A stretch of DNA of 64,000 nt, from NCBI GenBank assembly GCA_039820525.1, contig JBCBPY010000008.1, forward strand, positions 62,001 through 126,000. The letters are read 5' to 3'. Position numbers and translations under genes: made by a program. Within the stretch, counting starts at the first letter, position 1. Each line of letters begins with the position of its first letter. Under the pieces are notes generated by a model that did not search any database, was not told where the DNA came from, and worked only from the letters and a program-made list of their open reading frames with translations. Positions 1 to 6,736 of the stretch are shown in pieces. Source of the DNA: Phormidesmis sp039820525. Lineage in GTDB: Bacteria > Cyanobacteriota > Cyanobacteriia > Phormidesmidales > Phormidesmidaceae.

Positions 1-486
1 CGCCGCTTGGGCAGTTTCAGGTTCTACCTTGAGAACGATAGTTTCTGGCCTGCTAGACTTTTGCCAGTAAAAGACGCCTGCTAGCGGTGAGGCGAAGATT
101 AAGGCTAAAACAGCTCTACCCCATGAAGGGAACAGCGTAGACATAATCAAGCCCAAGCAGGCGAAACCGACCGCAGCGAGTGTAGATAAAAACACGGCCA
201 TAAAAACGCTAGGACTCACCATGCCGACTAAGGTCATTCCATTGACGACGGTAGGGCCCTGATCGCTTTTTAGGCTAGAGCTTTCCGCCTCAGTGGCTGG
301 TTTGTAAGCGCGGGTATAGAAATATTTGATAACGGCTTTCTGAAGCGCGTCAGCCTCCTGTATAGACCCAAACTGCATCGCTTCAATGCGGTCTTTGGTA
401 GAGGCGCGAATGAAAAAGACCAGTCCAATAACCATCAAACTGGTTAATAACAGTGTGGAGGCGCGGGCCGGATCGGTAAAAAACAA
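1..486 (-). CDS. Cofactor assembly of complex C subunit B (CCB2/CCB4-like), 3' end outside window
   Basis: The frame reads leftward off the window edge, so the C-terminus is missing; 162 codons are visible. Two hydrophobic segments can be seen, one near the N-terminus (motif LMVIGLVFFIRAS) and a longer one in the middle (MAVFLSTLAAVGFACLGLIM), followed by SPLAGVFYWQKSSRPE. This layout and the RPE motif fit the CCB2/CCB4 family, membrane proteins that help attach the covalent heme ci of cytochrome b6 in cyanobacteria and plastids. No ATG precedes the first hydrophobic segment; TTG at 486-484 gives the natural N-terminus, while the ATG at 436-434 would cut into the first membrane segment. Family assignment is from motif memory and not from a database search. 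Confidence 0.72.
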   Translation of the reverse strand, partial: MFFTDPARASTLLLTSLMVIGLVFFIRASTKDRIEAMQFGSIQEADALQKAVIKYFYTRAYKPATEAESSSLKSDQGPTVVNGMTLVGMVSPSVFMAVFLSTLAAVGFACLGLIMSTLFPSWGRAVLALIFASPLAGVFYWQKSSRPETIVLKVEPETAQAA

Positions 487-594
487 ATTTCGTAAAGAGT
501 AAAGAACAGCAAAGCAACTTTAACTATTTAGTTTACCAGTCTCTTTTCCTCTCAGAAGCAGCTTCCACAAGACGCCGGAAAATTTTCAGCACAA

Positions 595-649
595 AGCCAG
601 CCCTTACAAAAACGTCGGTGAATAAAAGAACGTTTTGCAAGGGCTGGCT
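595..649. terminator. Long two-part hairpin between two minus-strand genes
   Basis: AGCCAGCCCTT at 595-605 pairs perfectly with AAGGGCTGGCT at 639-649, and inside it AAAACGT (609-615) pairs with ACGTTTT (630-636), separated by a two-base internal mismatch and a 14-base loop. A run of five T follows on the plus strand (652-656); on the minus strand only a short T run follows. It lies downstream of the PadR gene and upstream of the CCB gene, so it most likely ends the PadR transcript. Confidence 0.65.
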
Positions 650-678
650 AGTTTTTAAGCGTCAAGTGAGCGTCTCCT

Positions 679-1119
679 TTAGGACCCGGCGTATTTCATT
701 TTGGCAGCAACCGGCATTTCAGCGGCAACCGGTCGCGTTTGAGGGACGACTGTTTTTGGGATGCTGCGCTGCGTCTTTTGCTGGCCGACCATGTAGCGTT
801 GCCATAGGTCAGCAAGCTCACGGGCTTTCATTTGCCAATCGGGTCGGAGACGGTACATACGGCGGGGGCGTCCTCGGCCCTCTACCTTTTTCCAGTAGCC
901 CATAATGGCTGCCTGGTTCTCTAAAAACTTGAGGGCGCTGTAGAGCACTGTGTCGGACAGACGGTAGTTTGGATAGTCTTGCTCAATAGCATGAATGAGC
1001 TCTGTGCCATAGGAATCATGCCGGGTGAGCACTGAGAGCACATAGCAAACGGCAAGTTCCTTGTTGAGATACACCGGTGGTGGATCTTCAAAAAATTGAT
1101 AGATATCTTCAAACTTCAT
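679..1119 (-). CDS. PadR-family transcriptional regulator
   Basis: A 146-residue protein with a PadR-type winged helix in residues about 18-95. The motifs NKELAVCYVLSVL, DSYGTELI, NYRLSDTVLYSALKFLE and GRGRPRRMYRL follow the recognition helix and wing of the family. The C-terminal 40 residues are Gln/Ala/Val rich and look disordered. Cyanobacteria carry a conserved PadR protein of this length; Pex, the circadian period extender of Synechococcus, is PadR-like, but I cannot tell whether this is its orthologue. The start ATG at 1119 opens the conserved sequence MKFEDIYQFFE. It stands alone, with 580 bases upstream that hold no other gene. Confidence 0.82.
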   Translation of the reverse strand: MKFEDIYQFFEDPPPVYLNKELAVCYVLSVLTRHDSYGTELIHAIEQDYPNYRLSDTVLYSALKFLENQAAIMGYWKKVEGRGRPRRMYRLRPDWQMKARELADLWQRYMVGQQKTQRSIPKTVVPQTRPVAAEMPVAAKMKYAGS

Positions 1120-1699
1120 AAGGAAGCTCCGATGGGAGGGAAAGGCAAGCGCGATTTAGGTGACGTCGGTGATGAAGCTTAAGTGCGTTTGGCACAAATC
1201 AAACGTCTTAAGTCAAAGCCGGTGCAAATCGGAACGATCCAACATTTTTCCTATGCTGATAATTCGTCAAAGGGAAAATATGGTAGTCCTCTTAAGAATG
1301 AATCGCTGGTTGTTGTCTTTTCAGGTATGGAGGTGTTTTGTATGGATTTTTATAGGGCTGTTGTCAGCAAACGTTGTTTTGGCAAAACAGCTTTATTCCA
1401 AAGTTCTGGAACAAAGCAAACGCTAAAACATGTCGTTGACCTAAAACTGTTGATTCATTCTAGCCACTAAATAATAGATTTACTTAATTTTTTGGGATCT
1501 GGTAACTATCTGAAAGGTTTTGTCAGATTCTCTTTAATATCGCTGCTTTAAATCAGAACTTCGTTACATATTGGTAAGTGGATGCTCATGAAAAGATTGG
1601 TTTTCATGATGTTGCATAACATAACGGAAACAATTTAAGGGGGTGCGCGCCGTTGTCGGTACTTCTGTTATAGCGAATTTAGGCAGGTATTCAACCCGA
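1120..1699. other. Gene-free stretch, 580 bases
   Basis: This lies between the start of the PadR gene and the end of the DUF3084 gene, both on the minus strand. It must hold the PadR promoter. Short open frames exist on the plus strand around 1160-1470, but they show no recognisable domain, no good ribosome binding site and an odd composition, so I do not call them genes. I see no repeat array or RNA motif here. Confidence 0.5.
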
Positions 1700-3190
1700 C
1701 TACTGCCGACTGCGACGGGTTTTTGGCAGGATCGTGACCTCTGGTTCTGCTGCTGGGTTAGCGGTGCCAAAGAGGACCTGGTCGTTTTGCACCGCAATCA
1801 AATCGAGTGTTACGGGGCCTGTTGTCAAAATTGGCTGACTGGCGATCGCACGCATTTCTACCGGCTGGCCATAGTTTTTGACCTGTGCCAAAAATTCAAA
1901 CAAGGGCTCCGGGCGTCCGCCTGCGATTACCGGTTCATAGCCGATGATGCCGTTCCGACGCGCCTGAAACTCAGCGGTCGCTCGCAAAATGGCATAGCGC
2001 TCTACCAAAGCTTCACTGCGGATGCCGACCTCTTCGACATTGACGGCTGCTAGGGTCTCGCCGGCTTCGAAGCGCACCTCGTTGATGGCGGCTGCAACAT
2101 CTACCTGCAAGCAAGGTTGGGCCCCTTGGGTAATCGCAGCATTGACGCAGGGCTCACCCACAATGTAGTTGGCTGCTGAAGAGACTCGAATGACGTAGTT
2201 GCGGCTGTCTGTAATGGATTCGACGATGCTATCGACGATGCTTTTGGGGACAAAAATAGCCAGATTGTTAACAGCGTCTGTGCCAGGCAGAATCTTTTGC
2301 ACAATAAACAAGTTGGCTTGGTTCAGGGCATCTTCAACGGCGCGTCGGGCCGTCCTTTTGGAGTCTACGCGGGTAATGGTCAGTGCGAGGGTTTCATTGC
2401 GACCGATGGCCACATTGCCTCGGCGCAGTGTTGTAAATTCCTGATCGAGTCGGGCGATTTCCTGGTCGATAAAGGCTTTTTGGGTTTCAAGGGCTTCTAG
2501 CTGTTCCTCGCGCTGGGCAATTTCATCGTCTCGCTGGGCAATTTGACGATCGCGTTCACCCAGATCCTGATTGCGCTGCTCAATTTCACTGTCTCGCTGT
2601 GAGAGCTGCTCGTTGCGCTGGGCAATCTCTTGGTCGCGTTCGGCAATTTGCTCTCGTACAATGGCCTGCTGTTCTACCAGTGCCTGCCGCTCACTGCGCA
2701 GCCCACCGATTTCATCCCGTAGGTTGCCAGCTTGCTCAGAAACGCTGCCCAGCTGCTCTTGGGTTTCTAGTAGGTTCACCAGCGTTTCTTCTTCACGGGC
2801 GATCGCAGTCTCTAACGACTCATTGGTTTCAAACAGCCGGAACTGAGCTTCTTCTTGCAGTTCAATGGCCTCTGACAGATTTTTTTCAACCGTGTCTTTT
2901 TCGCTTCGGGTCGATTCTAAATCTGCCTGGGCCAGCGATAGTTCGTCCTGGATTTCATCGAGCTGGAAGAGACCTTTGCGCAGCTGGTCATCTAAAGCAA
3001 TAAGCAGCATCAGCGTCGAAAAAGACGCCACCATGCCCGTGGCAACGCTTACCAGCGTCGCCGTTTGCCGAGGCCGCAGGTTGAAGAGGCTAAGGCGAGA
3101 TTTTCCCACCTTCATCCCAATGCGATCGCCCACCGTGGCAATCACACCGCCCAGACAGGCGACCGCGAAAAGTAATACAAATCCAGTCAT
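1700..3190 (-). CDS. DUF3084 domain protein, membrane-anchored coiled coil
   Basis: 496 residues. Two N-terminal membrane segments (residues about 1-22 and 42-65) are followed by a long coiled coil to about residue 250, rich in Glu, Gln and Arg. Between residues about 180 and 235 it repeats a seven-residue pattern of the type RDxEIAQ/RNxQL several times, which at DNA level is a degenerate 21-bp repeat. The C-terminal half is a globular DUF3084 region (motif FVPKSIVDSIVESITDSRNYVIRVSS). DUF3084 proteins are widespread in cyanobacteria and their function is not established. The protein probably sits at the inner membrane with the coiled coil as a spacer or oligomerisation element. It is transcribed toward the PadR gene and sits behind ntcA. 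Confidence 0.85.
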   Translation of the reverse strand: MTGFVLLFAVACLGGVIATVGDRIGMKVGKSRLSLFNLRPRQTATLVSVATGMVASFSTLMLLIALDDQLRKGLFQLDEIQDELSLAQADLESTRSEKDTVEKNLSEAIELQEEAQFRLFETNESLETAIAREEETLVNLLETQEQLGSVSEQAGNLRDEIGGLRSERQALVEQQAIVREQIAERDQEIAQRNEQLSQRDSEIEQRNQDLGERDRQIAQRDDEIAQREEQLEALETQKAFIDQEIARLDQEFTTLRRGNVAIGRNETLALTITRVDSKRTARRAVEDALNQANLFIVQKILPGTDAVNNLAIFVPKSIVDSIVESITDSRNYVIRVSSAANYIVGEPCVNAAITQGAQPCLQVDVAAAINEVRFEAGETLAAVNVEEVGIRSEALVERYAILRATAEFQARRNGIIGYEPVIAGGRPEPLFEFLAQVKNYGQPVEMRAIASQPILTTGPVTLDLIAVQNDQVLFGTANPAAEPEVTILPKTRRSRQ

Positions 3191-3315
3191 TCGCCGCTGA
3201 TGTCTACCCCAGCTGTGCAGTGTCTACCAGTATTAGGTTACTGCACGTTTATGGCTGCTGTTGCTGTGACGCCTTTCTTAATGTGGGTTGGGCAATTTTG
3301 GGTGGAAACGATGCT

Positions 3316-3360
3316 GACCAGTCGCCAGAGGGCCAGTCGCTAGAGGACCAGTCGCTAGAG
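3316..3360. repeat. 15-bp tandem repeat, three copies
   Basis: Units start at 3316, 3331 and 3346; each is a variant of GACCAGTCGCTAGAG with one or two changes. The array ends three bases before the ntcA stop codon at 3364. It belongs to the window-wide set of 14-17-bp tandem duplications at gene boundaries. Confidence 0.9.
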
Positions 3361-3363
3361 TAC

Positions 3364-4038
3364 CTATGCAAACTGCTGGGATAGTGTTAGCGGGTCGTGG
3401 ACGGTAATTTTCTTTTTGTGAATAGAGATCATTTCTTTTTCGCGCAGGTCGCCTAAAAGTCGAGTGACCGTGACTCGAGTAGAGCCAATCGCTTCTGCGA
3501 TCGCCTGGTGTGACAGCTTGAGATCGACGGTGACCCCAGAGGTGCCCGGAATCCCAAAGTCCCGGCATAAAATCAGCAAAAAGCTGACCAGCCGCGAGCC
3601 CATATCACGGTGGGCCAAGGTTTCAATCATCATCTCAGTTTGCAAAATGCGTGAGGACAAGCCTCTGAGCATCACCGCAGAAAGCTCAGGATTTTCCTTG
3701 AGTGCTTGATTGACCTGATCGCCTTGAATAGAGAGCAGCTCTACGGGCGTAAAGGCCACCGCATGATAAAAACGATCAGAGCGCTCGCCGGTAATGAGTG
3801 AGAGCACACCAAATACGCTGTTTTCACGCAGCAGCGCTACGGTAATCTCTTCGCCAGCTTCGTATACCCGCGAGAGCTTCACCGCACCCTTGGTTAAAAA
3901 GTAAACGCGCTCAGCCGGGTCCCCTGGGAAAAAAATAGTTTTATTGCGTTCGTAGGAGTCCACCACGGGAGGCAGGCCGCCGCCTGCTAACGAGCGAAAC
4001 AGATCTGCAATGGGTTTATTTGGAGGGGGAGCAACCAT
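3364..4038 (-). CDS. ntcA: Global nitrogen regulator NtcA
   Basis: 224 residues, the usual NtcA length. The N-terminal two thirds form a CRP-like effector domain (motif FFPGDPAERVYFLTKGAVKLSR), which in NtcA binds 2-oxoglutarate. The C-terminal helix-turn-helix contains LSHQAIAEAIGSTRVTVTRL, the near-invariant DNA-reading part that recognises GTA-N8-TAC. NtcA activates genes for nitrogen assimilation when 2-oxoglutarate is high. The start ATG at 4038 gives the usual MV... N-terminus. An NtcA box lies about 115 bases upstream, which fits known autoregulation of ntcA. Downstream sits a 15-bp repeat array and then the DUF3084 gene on the same strand. Confidence 0.97.
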   Translation of the reverse strand: MVAPPPNKPIADLFRSLAGGGLPPVVDSYERNKTIFFPGDPAERVYFLTKGAVKLSRVYEAGEEITVALLRENSVFGVLSLITGERSDRFYHAVAFTPVELLSIQGDQVNQALKENPELSAVMLRGLSSRILQTEMMIETLAHRDMGSRLVSFLLILCRDFGIPGTSGVTVDLKLSHQAIAEAIGSTRVTVTRLLGDLREKEMISIHKKKITVHDPLTLSQQFA

Positions 4039-4386
4039 ACTGAAAACCGAAGAGGTGAGTCGGGGCGTTTAGTTAACGTTGTAGCGCAAATCAATGTTAT
4101 GAGATGCTCATGTGCCATATCACCACTAAAACCTATGGTCCGAGCAGCATTTTGTATTAAAAAATACCAAACTATGCCAAAAGTTGATTGTGCAGGCATC
4201 CTGTCGGTGCGATCGCATGTCCGATAATCGGTCCGTTTTTACAGCGTCTGACCAACCGGAGTCTTGCCAAATACAGCCGTTTTCCCCAGGGAAAAAACAG
4301 GTGTAACGCGGTCAAAAGCTATCGGTGGATCCCCATTTTTCAGTATGCTCCTATGGCGTATCAAAAAATGTACTAGATAAAGAGTC
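4039..4386. other. Divergent intergenic region between ntcA and fabI
   Basis: This 348-base stretch separates two divergent genes and must hold both promoters. It contains the NtcA box at 4154-4167 and a HIP1 octamer near 4209. No ORF with coding character and no hairpin terminator was seen. Confidence 0.6.
4154..4167. promoter_or_regulatory. NtcA-binding site GTA-N8-TAC in the ntcA promoter
   Basis: GTA at 4154-4156 and TAC at 4165-4167 are separated by exactly eight bases (all A/T). Read on the minus strand toward ntcA, TAGGTT (4135-4130) fits the TAN3T form of the -10 box, 18 bases after the site. The usual spacing in NtcA-activated promoters is about 22, so the -10 assignment is uncertain. 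The box itself matches the consensus perfectly. Confidence 0.75.
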
Positions 4387-5163
4387 ATGCTAGATCTGAC
4401 CGGAAAGAAAGCCCTTGTAACCGGCATCGCGAACAACAAGTCGATTGCGTGGGGCATTGCGCAGCAGCTACATGCGGCGGGTGCAGACATTGGAGTTACC
4501 TACCTACCCGACGAGAAAGGGCGCGCCGAAGGCAAGGTGAAAAAGCTGACCGAACCGCTTAATCCCAGCCTGTTTTTGCCGTGTAATGTGCAGGATGATG
4601 AGCAGGTGGACGCTCTATTTTCCGCCGTCAAAGACAAGTGGGGTACGTTCGATATCCTGGTGCACTGTCTTGCTTTTGCCAACCGCGATGATCTGACCGG
4701 CAACTTTAGCGATACGTCTCGGGCTGGCTTTGATCTGGCGCTCAGCGTGAGTGCCTATTCACTGGTGCGCTTGGCCCAGGGGGCCAAAGCGCTGATGCCA
4801 GAAGGCGGCAATATTGTGACGCTCACCTACTTGGGCGGTGTGCGTGTGGTGCCTAACTATAACGTTATGGGCGTTGCCAAGGCCGCGTTAGAAATGAATG
4901 TGCGCTACTTGGCCGCTGACCTAGGTCCTCAAAATATTCGGGTAAACGGCATTTCCGCAGGACCCATTCGTACCCTAGCCTCCTCTGCGATTGGCGGCAT
5001 TTTAGACATGATTCACCACGTGGAAGATGTCGCACCGCTGCGTCGTACGGTGACGCAAACTGAAGTGGGCAACACGGCAGCGTTCCTGTGTAGTGATTTG
5101 TCGAGCGGGATCACGGGCCAAGTGGTGTATGTGGACTCTGGCTACGCGATTATGGGAATGTGA
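4387..5163 (+). CDS. fabI: Enoyl-[acyl-carrier-protein] reductase (NADH), FabI
   Basis: 258 residues, normal for FabI. It reduces enoyl-ACP to acyl-ACP in the last step of each fatty acid elongation round. The nucleotide-binding N-terminus reads ALVTGIANNKSIAWGIA, the modified glycine motif typical of FabI. The active site has the FabI pattern of Tyr in LTYLGG, then Tyr and Lys in NYNVMGVAK (Y-x6-K). The start ATG at 4387 is preceded by AAAGAG. It is monocistronic: ntcA is divergent and the next gene is convergent. Confidence 0.97.
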   Translation: MLDLTGKKALVTGIANNKSIAWGIAQQLHAAGADIGVTYLPDEKGRAEGKVKKLTEPLNPSLFLPCNVQDDEQVDALFSAVKDKWGTFDILVHCLAFANRDDLTGNFSDTSRAGFDLALSVSAYSLVRLAQGAKALMPEGGNIVTLTYLGGVRVVPNYNVMGVAKAALEMNVRYLAADLGPQNIRVNGISAGPIRTLASSAIGGILDMIHHVEDVAPLRRTVTQTEVGNTAAFLCSDLSSGITGQVVYVDSGYAIMGM

Positions 5164-5164
5164 C

Positions 5165-5261
5165 TTCGACTACGCTCAGGCACCGGGTTTGTTTTGGGTA
5201 GATGCCGAGTTTGTTCGTACAAACCACATAGCCTCTCACCTGTTGGTTGAGCGCAGTCGAA
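5165..5261. repeat. Inverted repeat pair TTCGACTACGCTCA / TGAGCGCAGTCGAA
   Basis: TTCGACTACGCTCA at 5165-5178 faces TGAGCGCAGTCGAA at 5248-5261, complementary except for one position, with about 70 bases between them. The pair lies exactly between the ends of the convergent fabI and VanY-type genes. It may act as a two-way terminator, or be a small dispersed repeat or relic of a small transposable element. Similar sequences occur scattered in other cyanobacterial genomes, to my recollection. Confidence 0.6.
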
Positions 5262-5268
5262 ACCTATC

Positions 5269-6687
5269 TTAAGGAAACATTGTTTTGCTGACGCCGAAGG
5301 TGAGTTCTGCGCGTTCGGAGCCGGTGTAGCGCCAGTGCCAGGGCTCAAAGCTGACGCCCTGCTGATTTCCTTTTGAGAAAGATTCTTCAAAGCCATAGTC
5401 ACTGGCGTTTACCTGTAGCCAACGGTAGGCATCTGTTTGTTCGAAGCTGTATTTAATATCGGCATCCGGCACGTTGGCATCGCCAATATCGATGGCGTAG
5501 CCCGTATGGTGTTCGCTATGGTTTGGCGGAGCGCTGAGCTTGGCCGCGGCCGATTCACTGCCGAGTTTTTCTACTTGCTTGGCAAACAAATCTTGCTGTT
5601 GGGCAACGGTCCGAAAGCCTGAAACCGGTATGAGACTTACACCGTCGGCGGCGGCGGCGGCTTTCATCGTTTCAAAGGCTTGGGCGGCTTCGGCATCCAA
5701 AAATTCTTCTCGTTCGTAAGAGTCTCTGACAAACAAGCCAACGGATACGATTCGAGAAGGGTCGGCTTCTGCATAGTAAAAGTGGTTGAAGGTTGCGATC
5801 GCCTCCGGAAGGGTGACAGCTGTTGCTGCCGACTCTTCGGGTGTTTGGTCTGCTGAGGCAGCGCTGTTAGGCTGCGATTCTAGCGGTTTTGCAATTGCTA
5901 CAGCTGTGTTCTCTTCTCCTAAGGTCGTCTTAGGTGAGCGCGCGTTGTTGCTAGATGGATTTGTCGATGAGCCAGTTGCCCTTGTTGGCACTGGCGTAAT
6001 TTTTAGGACTTGCGCAGCGGTTGTTGTTGGCTCGCTTGTATCGGCAACAGACGAGCGGCTCTGCTGGACAATGAGTAGGCCCGGAATGGCGATCGCCGCA
6101 GCTACAGCGGCAATGGGGATGACTTGTCGGAGCCTAGTGGTATATGCGGTGGGCTCTTTTGCCGCGTTTATCAGGTTAGAACCATAGACGGTAACGTGCT
6201 GCGTCTTTTGCCCGTAATCAACAAAGTTTGGCTCTCTGCTGCGCGCGCTAGCTAAATTGCCAGTGCCCAGCACGCTAGCGGCCTGCGGAAATTGTTCGAC
6301 GATGTCATCTACGCTGTGCAATTGTCCGTGCGGTTGCCCGGAGGCCCCAGTGTTCCATCCCGGTCTGTATACCTTTAGCAGTACAGGACGTAGCTGCGTG
6401 ACCCACCAGCTAGCCTGAGATTGTTTTAGGCCAAAGAGTGTACTTAATAGGGGAAGTTTGGGCTGCCAGCGAAAGCAAAACAAGATAAAAAAGAGCTGAT
6501 TGTATTCGCTTGCGAGTGTGGGCGTATGACTGCCTTCCTCGATGATTTCTCTGCGCTGTGCGTCTGGAAAATGCGAAGTGTAAGCCTTAGAGAACTCTGG
6601 AAATAGCTGGCTGTATTGCGTTCGGTCTAGCCCTGCGAATATCTGCGTCAGTTCATTGTCTTCTAAAATTTGATTGATATTGAGCAT
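5269..6687 (-). CDS. Membrane-anchored D-Ala-D-Ala carboxypeptidase (VanY/M15B) with transposase-like N-terminal HTH
   Basis: 472 residues. The C-terminal 140 residues are a VanY-type M15B peptidase: SEHHTGYAIDI (residues 391-401; His393 and Asp400 as zinc ligands) and EPWHWRY (Glu448 catalytic, His451 zinc ligand). Such enzymes remove the terminal D-Ala of peptidoglycan stem peptides. One membrane segment lies at residues about 188-208, so the peptidase is outside the membrane after a Thr/Ser/Pro linker. The cytoplasmic N-terminus is odd: residues about 59-105 (SEYNQLFFILFCFRWQPKLP, then LSTLFGLKQSQASWWVTQLR) resemble the helix-turn-helix domain found before the DDE domain of some IS5-type transposases. 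No transposase catalytic domain follows. The gene is convergent with fabI and follows the kinase gene. Confidence 0.85.
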   Translation of the reverse strand: MLNINQILEDNELTQIFAGLDRTQYSQLFPEFSKAYTSHFPDAQRREIIEEGSHTPTLASEYNQLFFILFCFRWQPKLPLLSTLFGLKQSQASWWVTQLRPVLLKVYRPGWNTGASGQPHGQLHSVDDIVEQFPQAASVLGTGNLASARSREPNFVDYGQKTQHVTVYGSNLINAAKEPTAYTTRLRQVIPIAAVAAAIAIPGLLIVQQSRSSVADTSEPTTTAAQVLKITPVPTRATGSSTNPSSNNARSPKTTLGEENTAVAIAKPLESQPNSAASADQTPEESAATAVTLPEAIATFNHFYYAEADPSRIVSVGLFVRDSYEREEFLDAEAAQAFETMKAAAAADGVSLIPVSGFRTVAQQQDLFAKQVEKLGSESAAAKLSAPPNHSEHHTGYAIDIGDANVPDADIKYSFEQTDAYRWLQVNASDYGFEESFSKGNQQGVSFEPWHWRYTGSERAELTFGVSKTMFP

Positions 6688-6736
6688 TGTTATTGAGTGC
6701 TTTTAAAGCGTGATGACCCCACAAGCAAGCGACTGC

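Noticed and set aside
1160..1470. Open frames of 88-95 codons between the PadR and DUF3084 genes
   Set aside because: Two overlapping frames, no ribosome binding site of note, no domain, and a Trp/Cys/Arg-rich translation unlike real proteins here.
5269..6687. Insertion sequence remnant
   Set aside because: Only an HTH-like segment is seen, without DDE domain, terminal inverted repeats or target duplication, and it is in frame with an intact peptidase.
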